DNA of 8,489 nucleotides, taken from assembly GCA_026395675.1 (NCBI GenBank), contig JAPLYF010000073.1:1-8489 (forward strand). Direction: 5' to 3'. Each line of letters starts with the position of its first letter. Position 1 is the first letter of the stretch. This DNA comes from Candidatus Parcubacteria bacterium. GTDB taxonomy: Bacteria; Patescibacteriota; Patescibacteriia; CAIXNZ01. A program made the translations under genes and the position numbers. The notes beneath the pieces were generated by a model. That model searched no databases. It saw only the letters and a list, made by a program, of their open reading frames with translations, and was not told where the DNA came from. Below, in pieces: positions 1 to 4,553 of the stretch.

Positions 1-1582
1 AATTTTAGCCATTTTTTTTATTGAGTTACTTTCCTTAATCAGCTTTAAATCAGCCATTCTATCTGCCATATTCTTTATTCTAATCTCAATAATAGTTCTT
101 TTATTCACTCTATATAAGCTGGAATATGGCCTTTATACTGCTTTAATTGAATTAATGATCGGCTCTTATGGCTATTTATTTTATTTGCAATTACCAGGAT
201 TTAAAGCACCGATTCGCCTGGCAATTTTTCTCATAGTCTTTTTTGTCTGGCTAATAAAATTTTGTTTTATACCCTGCTTTAGCAGGCCTAAAACTTGCCC
301 ACTTCCGCCGTCGCTTGCGCTATGGCGGACAGGAAAGTGGGGTATAAATATCATTAAAAATTCACTTCTAATCCAAAATTTCTTTCTTTTCTTAATTTTC
401 CTGGGAATTGGGTTTATCAATGGGCTCTTACACCATAATGGCCTGGCAAATACTTTTTTTGATTTTAACGGCTATCTTTATTTCGGTCTCTTTTTTGTTT
501 TTCTGGAGGTCTTTAAAAATGAAAAGCAAATTATTAATTTCCTGAAAATTTTTATCGCTTCCTTAATCTATGTTTCATTAAAAGTATTTTTAACCTTATA
601 CTTCTTTTCCCATGGCTTTTTAAATACATCGGATTTGCTTTACCACTGGATTCGCGATACCAGGGTAGGGGAGATTACTTATGCTGGCGCTAATTTTTTT
701 AGTATATTTTTCCAGTCGCAAATTTGGAGTCTAATTGGAATTTTTGTAATTTTGTCTTTGATAATAATACTCGTCCGAAGAAGCGATTCGCGAATCGCTT
801 CTTCGGTTCCGAAAAAACATTTTACTTGGCTTTTTCTTATATTAATAATCGCTCAAACATCTATCCTAATCTCTTTTTCGCGCAGCTTTTGGCTCGGGGG
901 AATCATTGGATTTATAGTTCTTTTAGCATACCTAATCTTTAAAGAAAAATTGAAGTTAAAGAAATTGGCTAAAATTTTAGGGATTATCCTCTCTTCCATG
1001 CTTATCAGCATCTTGTTGCTGATAAGTATCGCCAATTTCCCAATCCCCAAACCATCATCAGAATTGGCCTTATTATTGTTTAAAGACCGTTTTACTGCCT
1101 TTTTTGGCGAAGCAGGCGTATCCAGCCGCTGGAATCAATTGCCAATTATAACTGCACAAATTAAAAAAGCGCCCATCTTAGGCACTGGCTTTGGTACCAG
1201 CTTAACTTATAAATCAAATGATCCCCGCATTAAAAATGAACAAAATCCCGAGGGCTGGTACACGACTTATACTTTTGAATGGGGATATTTGGATACAATA
1301 ACGGAAATTGGAATCTTGGGACTTTTAGTTTATTTGTTTTTCATTGGGCAAATATTTTATCTGGGGATAATTTCAAGGCTTAGCCTTAAAAGAAACGACC
1401 TAGAATCTAATGCCCAAGAAATAACCACAAGGCTAAGCCTTATACGCATAGGCTTTTTAATTGGCTTAATTGTCTTATTAGTGGTTAACATGTTTAGCCC
1501 TTATTTAAATCATCCTTTGGGGATAGGTTATTTAATGCTCTGTACAGCAATTTTTAGTATGAAGCATCCTAATCTGATTTAA
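1..1582 (+). CDS. O-antigen ligase/polymerase-like membrane protein (Wzy_C family), 5' partial
   Basis: The frame is open from the left edge; an ATG at 155 is internal, because the hydrophobic coding sequence continues without a stop back to base 2, so the true start lies outside the window. About 526 codons are visible. The product is a polytopic membrane protein with many Leu/Ile/Phe-rich segments. Family-like signatures are SRSFWLGG after a membrane segment, then SSRWNQLPI followed by APILGTGFGTS, then a large hydrophilic loop (SNDPRIKNEQNPEGW) and YLDTITEIGILGLLVYL near the C-terminus. This order matches the PF04932 O-antigen ligase/polymerase domain, which joins polysaccharide units on the outer face of the membrane. 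Two stretches (266-348 and 775-806) are palindromic DNA translated into charged, Pro/Ser/Arg-rich loops between membrane segments and look like insertions. It could act on a surface polymer or glycoprotein glycan; the substrate cannot be read from sequence. No clear + strand terminator follows. Confidence 0.8.
   Translation, partial: ILAIFFIELLSLISFKSAILSAIFFILISIIVLLFTLYKLEYGLYTALIELMIGSYGYLFYLQLPGFKAPIRLAIFLIVFFVWLIKFCFIPCFSRPKTCPLPPSLALWRTGKWGINIIKNSLLIQNFFLFLIFLGIGFINGLLHHNGLANTFFDFNGYLYFGLFFVFLEVFKNEKQIINFLKIFIASLIYVSLKVFLTLYFFSHGFLNTSDLLYHWIRDTRVGEITYAGANFFSIFFQSQIWSLIGIFVILSLIIILVRRSDSRIASSVPKKHFTWLFLILIIAQTSILISFSRSFWLGGIIGFIVLLAYLIFKEKLKLKKLAKILGIILSSMLISILLLISIANFPIPKPSSELALLLFKDRFTAFFGEAGVSSRWNQLPIITAQIKKAPILGTGFGTSLTYKSNDPRIKNEQNPEGWYTTYTFEWGYLDTITEIGILGLLVYLFFIGQIFYLGIISRLSLKRNDLESNAQEITTRLSLIRIGFLIGLIVLLVVNMFSPYLNHPLGIGYLMLCTAIFSMKHPNLI
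266..348. repeat. Nested palindromic element inside the Wzy-like gene
   Basis: Outer arms TTTATACCC (266-274) and GGGTATAAA (340-348) are exact reverse complements. Inside are a hairpin CCTGC/GCAGG (273-277, 282-286) and a second stem CCCACTT (298-304) with AAGTGGG (335-341), continued by CCGCC (305-309) with GGCGG (324-328). It is more GC-rich than the gene around it. It is translated in frame as a Pro/Lys/Arg-rich loop in an otherwise hydrophobic protein. Confidence 0.7.
775..806. repeat. Perfect 32-bp palindrome inside the Wzy-like gene
   Basis: Bases 775-790 (CCGAAGAAGCGATTCG) are followed directly by their exact reverse complement at 791-806. The palindrome has no loop and no mismatch. 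In frame it encodes roughly RRSDSRIASSV, a polar linker between two hydrophobic segments. The chance of such a perfect palindrome in a coding region is very low, so insertion of a palindromic repeat is the simplest reading. Confidence 0.85.
1375..1441. repeat. Pair of 13-bp near-palindromes in the 3' part of the Wzy-like gene
   Basis: AAGGCTTAGCCTT at 1375-1387 and AAGGCTAAGCCTT at 1429-1441 are exact reverse complements of each other. Each is also palindromic around its centre, so they read as direct repeats with one difference. They are 41 bases apart and encode the similar peptides RLSLKR and RLSLIR. Confidence 0.6.
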
Positions 1583-1610
1583 TACTGTAAAATATTTCTT
1601 CAATAGCGGA

Positions 1611-1647
1611 ATCCGCCGAAGTTCCGCAATACGGAACGAAGGCGGAT
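1611..1647. repeat. Intergenic palindromic element with a symmetric GAA/GAA internal loop
   Basis: Outer arms ATCCGCC (1611-1617) and GGCGGAT (1641-1647) and inner arms GTTCCG (1621-1626) and CGGAAC (1632-1637) are separated on both sides by GAA; the loop is CAATA. No T-run follows on either strand, so it is not a classical terminator, although it lies between two convergent genes. Confidence 0.7.
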
Positions 1648-1683
1648 AAAAAAAGACGGATAAAATTTTTATTTCATCCGTCT
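1648..1683 (-). terminator. Intrinsic terminator of the tRNA-Pro/zinc protein unit
   Basis: On the - strand, AGACGGAT (1683-1676) pairs with ATCCGTCT (1661-1654), extended by an A/T-rich continuation, and is followed by a run of T (complement of the A-run 1648-1654). The stem starts inside the TAG codon (1684-1682) of the small downstream frame. Confidence 0.8.
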
Positions 1684-1795
1684 AGAACTTGTGGAGAATC
1701 GCTTTGATGTCATCGGGAATATCCTTTAAAAGAATTTCCCAATCGACTTTATCAGGATGTAAAGCAAAGAGCTTTTTTACGTCATAGATACGCAC
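1682..1795 (-). pseudogene. Coding-like C-terminal tail in the -1 frame of the small zinc protein
   Basis: From a GTG at 1795 to a TAG at 1684-1682 the - strand encodes 37 residues, including LFALHPDKVDWEILLKDI and then a short acidic/Lys helix ending in AILHKF. The composition and codon pattern look like real protein. The frame starts within the end of the zinc protein gene, which is read in the other frame (its stop is at 1777-1779), and stops exactly at the transcript's terminator. Reading back in this frame, EEGG precedes the GTG, after a TAG. The simplest view is that it is the natural C-terminus of the upstream zinc protein, separated by a one-base frameshift in the AGGAAGAAGG stretch at about 1801-1812. 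A separate overlapping GTG-start mini-gene is the alternative; AAGGTGG lies very close upstream of the GTG. Confidence 0.55.
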
Positions 1796-1989
1796 TCCAC
1801 CTTCTTCCTAATAGGTTTATAGGGCACCACCCCTGGATTTTCCATAGACCAACCCTTGATCACCCGGAAATATGTTGCACCACAAATTTCACAAGGAAAA
1901 AGCTGATTCACATCAAAACTTTCTCCTTCATCTGTGGCAGTCACCCAATGGCCATTGGGACAAAAGAAACTCAAGGATATTTCTTTCAA
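1777..1989 (-). CDS. Small zinc-binding protein (CPxGH...CxxC), TTG start
   Basis: A 70-residue protein with metal-ligand spacing C10-x3-H14-x18-C33-x2-C36 (CPNGHWV, then CEICGATYF), which suggests a compact zinc ribbon; the function is unknown. I chose the TTG at 1989 because AAGGAGGTGA lies just upstream with about 8 bases between AGGAGG and TTG. A longer reading from an ATG at 2121 would run through the tRNA gene and is artificial: its peptide WDQEVAGSNPV is the usual translation of a tRNA. The gene follows tRNA-Pro by 35 bases and is probably cotranscribed with it. It probably ends early by frameshift: the -1 frame continues with sensible coding sequence to a TAG at the terminator, giving an inferred full length near 103 residues. 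Confidence 0.65.
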   Translation of the reverse strand: MKEISLSFFCPNGHWVTATDEGESFDVNQLFPCEICGATYFRVIKGWSMENPGVVPYKPIRKKVECVSMT

Positions 1990-2024
1990 TGATTTCACCT
2001 CCTTCTTGTTTACTTTTGAGTAAA

Positions 2025-2096
2025 ACTGGCTGACAGGATTTGAACCTGCGACTTCCTGGTCCCAAACCAGGTGCTCTGCCACTGAGCTACAGCCAG
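2025..2096 (-). tRNA. tRNA-Pro (anticodon UGG)
   Basis: A full cloverleaf reads on the - strand. The acceptor stem CTGGCTG/CAGCCAG has 7 perfect pairs, and the D arm is GCTC/GAGC with GG in the loop. The anticodon stem CCTGG/CCAGG holds the loop TTTGGGA (anticodon TGG, reading CCA codons). The variable region is AAGTC, and the T arm is GCAGG-TTCAAAT-CCTGT. CCA is not encoded. The discriminator base at 2025 is U on the RNA, which is unusual, since bacterial tRNA-Pro normally has A73. Confidence 0.93.
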
Positions 2097-2111
2097 ATTT
2101 AACAATAATTA

Positions 2112-2140
2112 AGTTTAGCAAAAAGAATGCCTTTTGTCAA
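2112..2140 (-). promoter_or_regulatory. Promoter of the tRNA-Pro unit
   Basis: On the - strand, TTGACA (2140-2135), a 17-base spacer and TAAACT (2117-2112) preceded by TGC form a strong sigma-70-type promoter with an extended -10. The predicted start is near 2105, about 9 bases before the mature tRNA 5' end. Confidence 0.8.
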
Positions 2141-2170
2141 TTCCTCTTTAATGAGGTTTTTTTAATTGCC

Positions 2171-2200
2171 TTGCTTTCGGTTTTTGTTCGGGTGTATAAT
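2171..2200 (+). promoter_or_regulatory. Promoter of the DUF6504-like gene/dinB unit
   Basis: TTGCTT (2171-2176), an 18-base spacer and a perfect TATAAT (2195-2200). The predicted start is near 2207, giving an 86-base leader before the ATG at 2293. It is divergent from, and separate from, the tRNA promoter. Confidence 0.65.
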
Positions 2201-2213
2201 GATAACTGAAACA

Positions 2214-2239
2214 CCTGCCTTCGTTAAAACTTCGGCAGG
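2214..2239. repeat. Palindromic element in the 5' leader
   Basis: Outer arms CCTGCC (2214-2219) and GGCAGG (2234-2239) and inner arms GTT/AAC (2223-2225, 2228-2230) are separated on both sides by TTC, the same design as the element at 1611-1647. The segment AACTTCGGCAGGC (2228-2240) recurs on the - strand in the element inside fmt. A second small hairpin, ATCCC/GGGAT with loop AAT, follows at 2251-2263. Confidence 0.6.
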
Positions 2240-2292
2240 CAGGCTAATCTATCCCAATGGGATCCCTTAGGAATTATCACTAATAAACACAA

Positions 2293-2541
2293 ATGAATTT
2301 AATCGAGACAAATGAACTAATAGAAGTTATTGCAGTTTTTACTAGAAATGGTCCGAAACCTTATGCTTTGAAGTGGCTGAAAAAGAAATATATTATTGAA
2401 AAAATCAACCTTGTTTATGAGAAAAGAACAGGGGATGGCAAACTGGTTTATTTTTCCGTTACCTCTCAGAATAATTTTTTCAAGCTGGTTTTTGATGCCA
2501 ATAATCTAAAATGGCATCTGGAAGAGGTTTATCATGAATAG
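2293..2541 (+). CDS. Small conserved protein beside dinB, DUF6504-like
   Basis: An 82-residue protein without Cys clusters, signal peptide or membrane segment. It alternates hydrophobic and charged residues in what looks like a small beta-rich fold: EVIAVFTRNGPKPYALKW, then KYIIEKINLVYEKRT, KLVYFSVTSQ, FKLVFDANNLKWHLEEVY. The pattern (a polar turn then a W/Y-rich strand, a central basic strand, and a terminal W-x-L-E-x-VY) recalls DUF6504 proteins, which I know as neighbours of translesion polymerases; this match is from memory and moderate. It precedes dinB by about 120 bases on the same strand and shares its only recognisable promoter. No close Shine-Dalgarno sequence is visible; the ATG at 2293 is the first in frame. 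It may be a DinB accessory protein, which is inference only. Confidence 0.6.
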   Translation: MNLIETNELIEVIAVFTRNGPKPYALKWLKKKYIIEKINLVYEKRTGDGKLVYFSVTSQNNFFKLVFDANNLKWHLEEVYHE

Positions 2542-2634
2542 GGGCGAAAACATTTTGGCATTACACCGACGAAATGTAGGGAACGGTTTCAAACCGTTCC
2601 CTACATAAACCGACGAGCCAAAATGTTTTCGCCC
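2542..2634. repeat. Nested inverted repeat between the DUF6504-like gene and dinB
   Basis: Outer arms are 18 bp and perfect: GGGCGAAAACATTTTGGC (2542-2559) with its complement at 2617-2634. Inside is a second perfect hairpin with 16-bp arms, ATGTAGGGAACGGTTT (2574-2589) and its complement (2591-2606), around a single C. Between inner and outer arms, ACCGACGA appears on both sides (2563-2570 and 2609-2616) as a direct repeat. The element starts one base after the stop codon of the preceding gene. No T-run follows, so it is not a typical terminator. Confidence 0.85.
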
Positions 2635-2662
2635 ATCAACAATTCGTATATTCGTATTTCAT

Positions 2663-3919
2663 ATGACAAATCAATTTATCCTCCATATCGATATGAACTC
2701 CTACTTTGCCTCTGTGGAACAGCAGGCCAATCCTTTTTATCGCGGAAAACCAGTCGGTGTCTGCGCATATTTAAGTCCCAAGGGCTGTATTATTGCTTCA
2801 TCAAAGGAAGCAAAAAAGGTGGGCATAAAAACTGGCTGCCTGGTTTCTGAAGCCAAAAAGCTTTATCCAGGCGTTATCCTGGTTAAAAATGAGCCAGCCA
2901 AATATAGATCAACCACGGAAAAGATTTTTAAAATCTTAAGCGACTATACTGAACGGATTGAGCCCTACAGTATTGACGAGGCCTTTTTGGATTTAACTGG
3001 CTATATTAAAAATTTCCAGCAAGGTGAAAAAATTGCCTTAGAAATCAAAAACAGGATTAAAAAAGAAATGGGGGAATGGCTGACCTGCTCCATCGGCCTT
3101 TCCTGGACACGCTTTTTAGCCAAATTTGCTTCTGATATTTGCGAGAAAGATAATTGCTTAATCATTGATTCAATTAAAAAAATGGAGCAAATATTTTCCC
3201 AGGTTAAAATAACCGAAGCCTGGGGCATTAAACAAAGAATGGAAAGACGCTTAAACCAACTGGGCATTTTTACTCTGCTGGATTTAAAAAATTTTCCTGT
3301 TAGCAATATCATGCAAGCTCTGGGCAAGCCCGGCTATTATCTCTGGGCCAATGCCAATGGAATTGAAATTGAAGGAGTGAGAACACAAGAAGAAATATTG
3401 CCCAAATCAATTGGCCATTCATATTGCATTCCCAAACAAACCAATGATTTAAAATATCTTAGCGCTGTTTTAATGAAGCTCTGTGAGAAAACCGGCAGGC
3501 GTTTGCGTGAAAGCGGCTTGGAAGCCCAGGGTATTTGCAGCGGCTATAGCTTAAAATATGGTGGCGGTTATTTTAAAAGCCAAAAAACCGCAGAACCATT
3601 ATTTACCACTGAAGAAATTTTTAAGGCCGCTTATAATCTTATTTTGCAAAATCCTCCCGAAACCAAGGTCTATATGCTGGCTGTTTCAGTTACCCGTTTA
3701 AAACCCCTGGCTGGTCAATTAAACTTGTTTTATAAAGCCAAAAATAAAAATCTATGTCTGGCTTTAGACCAAATAAATGATAAATTTGGCGAATATACGG
3801 TCTTTTCCGGCCGGATGTGGGGCATGGGTGAGCAAGCGCATGATAGAATTGGCTTTAGAAAATCAATTGCAATTTTGTCTAAAATTGATCAAACAATCTA
3901 TGAAAAAGAGCAAATTTGA
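2663..3919 (+). CDS. dinB: Y-family DNA polymerase IV (DinB)
   Basis: A full-length (418 aa) translesion polymerase that copies damaged templates. The palm/finger motif HIDMNSYFASVEQ gives metal ligand D10 and probable steric gate F15. The catalytic pair is YSIDEAFLD, D105/E106. SIGLSWTRFLAKFASD matches the family's GIS.nk.lAK.ASD motif. A helix-hairpin-helix follows (AWGIKQRMERRLNQLGI), and a little-finger domain starts around KSIGHSYCIPK. QLNLF at 352-356 is a good sliding-clamp binding motif. The C-terminus (ALDQINDKFGEYTVF...DRIGF) is typical of the family. The ATG at 2663 fits the conserved N-terminus, but no Shine-Dalgarno sequence precedes it; a tandem 8-bp repeat ATTCGTAT (2642-2657) does. 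It probably forms a unit with the small upstream gene. No SOS box was recognised. Confidence 0.93.
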   Translation: MTNQFILHIDMNSYFASVEQQANPFYRGKPVGVCAYLSPKGCIIASSKEAKKVGIKTGCLVSEAKKLYPGVILVKNEPAKYRSTTEKIFKILSDYTERIEPYSIDEAFLDLTGYIKNFQQGEKIALEIKNRIKKEMGEWLTCSIGLSWTRFLAKFASDICEKDNCLIIDSIKKMEQIFSQVKITEAWGIKQRMERRLNQLGIFTLLDLKNFPVSNIMQALGKPGYYLWANANGIEIEGVRTQEEILPKSIGHSYCIPKQTNDLKYLSAVLMKLCEKTGRRLRESGLEAQGICSGYSLKYGGGYFKSQKTAEPLFTTEEIFKAAYNLILQNPPETKVYMLAVSVTRLKPLAGQLNLFYKAKNKNLCLALDQINDKFGEYTVFSGRMWGMGEQAHDRIGFRKSIAILSKIDQTIYEKEQI

Positions 3920-3944
3920 CAAGGTTTCTAAAATAGTGTATACT
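3916..3944 (+). promoter_or_regulatory. Promoter of the zinc-ribbon gene, overlapping the dinB stop codon
   Basis: TTGACA (3916-3921), a 17-base spacer and TATACT (3939-3944) preceded by TG. The -35 box contains the TGA stop of dinB (3917-3919). The predicted start is near 3951. ACATGTAT follows at 3945-3952. Confidence 0.82.
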
Positions 3945-3950
3945 ACATGT

Positions 3951-4110
3951 ATTAAAACTTTGGTTAGTTTAACTTCAAAAACTTAGATCAATTAAAATTA
4001 GAGATAAGTCAAAAAGTTAAGTCCTTGAGTCCGCACCGCGGACAAGTCGGCAAGGCAAAAACCAAATAAATAATTAAACGACCTTGTTTAACAAGGGACT
4101 TAAACCAAAT
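3951..4110 (+). promoter_or_regulatory. Structured 5' leader of the zinc-ribbon gene with mutually exclusive pairings
   Basis: Hairpin A pairs CCTTG (4023-4027) with CAAGG (4051-4055) around a strong GTCCGC/GCGGAC stem (4029-4034, 4038-4043). Hairpin B pairs CCTTG (4082-4086) with CAAGG (4092-4096) and covers part of the Shine-Dalgarno AAGGGA (4093-4098). The same words can pair crosswise, and AAGTCCTTG (4019-4027) is complementary to 4092-4101 with one bulge. This is the layout of a translation-controlling leader; no known riboswitch class is recognised. Confidence 0.45.
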
Positions 4111-4299
4111 ATGGCTTATTCTAATTTTCGTGATGATAACCAAGCACAAAGACCAATGTTTGATGTCACTAGCATGGGTTTAAAATGCGCTGAATGTGGT
4201 ATTGATATCACTCAGCTGCCATTTCAACCTTCTGCTGACAGACCAGTCTATTGCCGTGATTGCAACAGAAAAAGACGACAAAGTTTTCGCAGATTTTAA
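4111..4299 (+). CDS. Small CxxC...CxxC zinc-ribbon protein
   Basis: A 62-residue protein: a polar N-terminus (MAYSNFRDDNQAQRP), then CAECGIDITQLPFQP, a short loop, and PVYCRDCNRKRRQSFRRF. The two CxxC pairs with the spacing C-x2-C-x20-C-x2-C make one zinc ribbon, ended by a very basic Arg/Lys tail suited to binding nucleic acid. Small proteins of this style (ELPF.P...PVYCRDC) are frequent in Patescibacteria as I know them; their role is unknown. I chose the ATG at 4111, 12 bases after AAGGGA; an in-frame TTG at 4084 has no ribosome binding site and sits in a leader hairpin. The gene has its own strong promoter, a 160-base leader and its own terminator, so it is probably a well-expressed single-gene unit. 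Confidence 0.8.
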   Translation: MAYSNFRDDNQAQRPMFDVTSMGLKCAECGIDITQLPFQPSADRPVYCRDCNRKRRQSFRRF

Positions 4300-4314
4300 T
4301 CATCTATACGATAC

Positions 4315-4346
4315 AAAAACGCCCCCGCGACGCGGGGGTGTTTTTG
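4315..4346 (+). terminator. Intrinsic terminator of the zinc-ribbon gene
   Basis: CCCCCGCG (4322-4329) pairs with CGCGGGGG (4331-4338) and is flanked by AAAAAC on the left and a T-rich tract (4339-4345) on the right. It is a strong GC stem starting 15 bases after the stop codon. Confidence 0.93.
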
Positions 4347-4354
4347 ATTTCCTT

Positions 4355-4380
4355 GGCACGTCGTTTGCAAACGACGTGCC
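4355..4380. repeat. Perfect 26-bp palindrome abutting a -35 box
   Basis: GGCACGTCGTTTG (4355-4367) is followed directly by its exact reverse complement (4368-4380). TTGACA of the next promoter starts at 4381. It could be an operator, a palindromic repeat, or both. Confidence 0.75.
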
Positions 4381-4409
4381 TTGACAATTTAAATAATAAA
4401 ATTTAAGAT
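4381..4409 (+). promoter_or_regulatory. Promoter of the candidate small RNA
   Basis: TTGACA (4381-4386), a 17-base spacer and TAAGAT (4404-4409), the same hexamers and spacing as the NYN-gene promoter at 5972-6000. An inverted repeat GATAC/GTATC (4407-4411, 4416-4420) spans the predicted start. No + strand gene follows. Confidence 0.65.
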
Positions 4410-4415
4410 ACACAT

Positions 4416-4553
4416 GTATCATCGGCAAAGGAGGCCTGGAGTAATTTAGCTCTTGGATAAGGCTAATGGTCCCCCGGGCCTCCTAAAAAATTCTATATCG
4501 AAATTAAGAATTAGATGAAACCTAAAAATCGTCCCGCGTCGCGGAACGATTTT
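4416..4553 (+). ncRNA. Candidate structured small RNA
   Basis: Downstream of a good promoter and with no reading frame of useful length, the stretch can fold into three elements. First is an 11-bp stem AGGAGGCCTGG (4429-4439) with CCGGGCCTCCT (4474-4484, one G-U pair), enclosing a hairpin TTAGC-CTT/AAG-GCTAA (4446-4466) with one bulged T and a GGAT loop. Second is AATTCT/AGAATT further on, at about 4489-4512. Third is the terminator hairpin at 4524-4553. The 3' side of the first stem contains CCTCCT, the anti-Shine-Dalgarno word, and its 5' side AAAGGAGG. It does not match SRP RNA, tmRNA, 6S RNA or RNase P as I know them. It could also be the untranslated remains of something else. Confidence 0.45.
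4524..4553 (-). terminator. Terminator of the def-fmt operon, possibly bidirectional
   Basis: AAAATCGT (4525-4532) pairs with ACGATTTT (4546-4553), and CCGC with GCGG inside, with one C/A mismatch. It directly follows the fmt stop codon. On the - strand the stem runs into TTTTT; on the + strand into TTTTCTATTT, so it may also end the candidate small RNA. Confidence 0.8.

Noticed and set aside
1611..1647. Intrinsic terminator for the Wzy-like gene
   Set aside because: On the + strand the stem is followed by an A-run rather than a T-run.
1990..2121. Extension of the zinc protein upstream to an ATG at 2121
   Set aside because: The extra 44 residues are the translation of the tRNA-Pro gene; a TTG with a strong ribosome binding site at 1989 explains the start.
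2141..2162. Possible + strand terminator CCTC/GAGG followed by seven T
   Set aside because: The stem has only four pairs and there is no + strand gene upstream for it to end; it lies just upstream of the tRNA promoter.
775..2634. CRISPR array, because several palindromic repeats occur
   Set aside because: The repeats differ in sequence, are not regularly spaced and no cas gene is present.
3917..3919. Possible UGA recoding, as in Gracilibacteria
   Set aside because: TGA ends dinB at the normal family length and no conserved gene here needs TGA read as an amino acid.
4464..4484. Six-codon reading frame (MVPRAS) inside the candidate small RNA
   Set aside because: It is too short, lies within the paired stem, and no downstream gene on that strand would be regulated by it.
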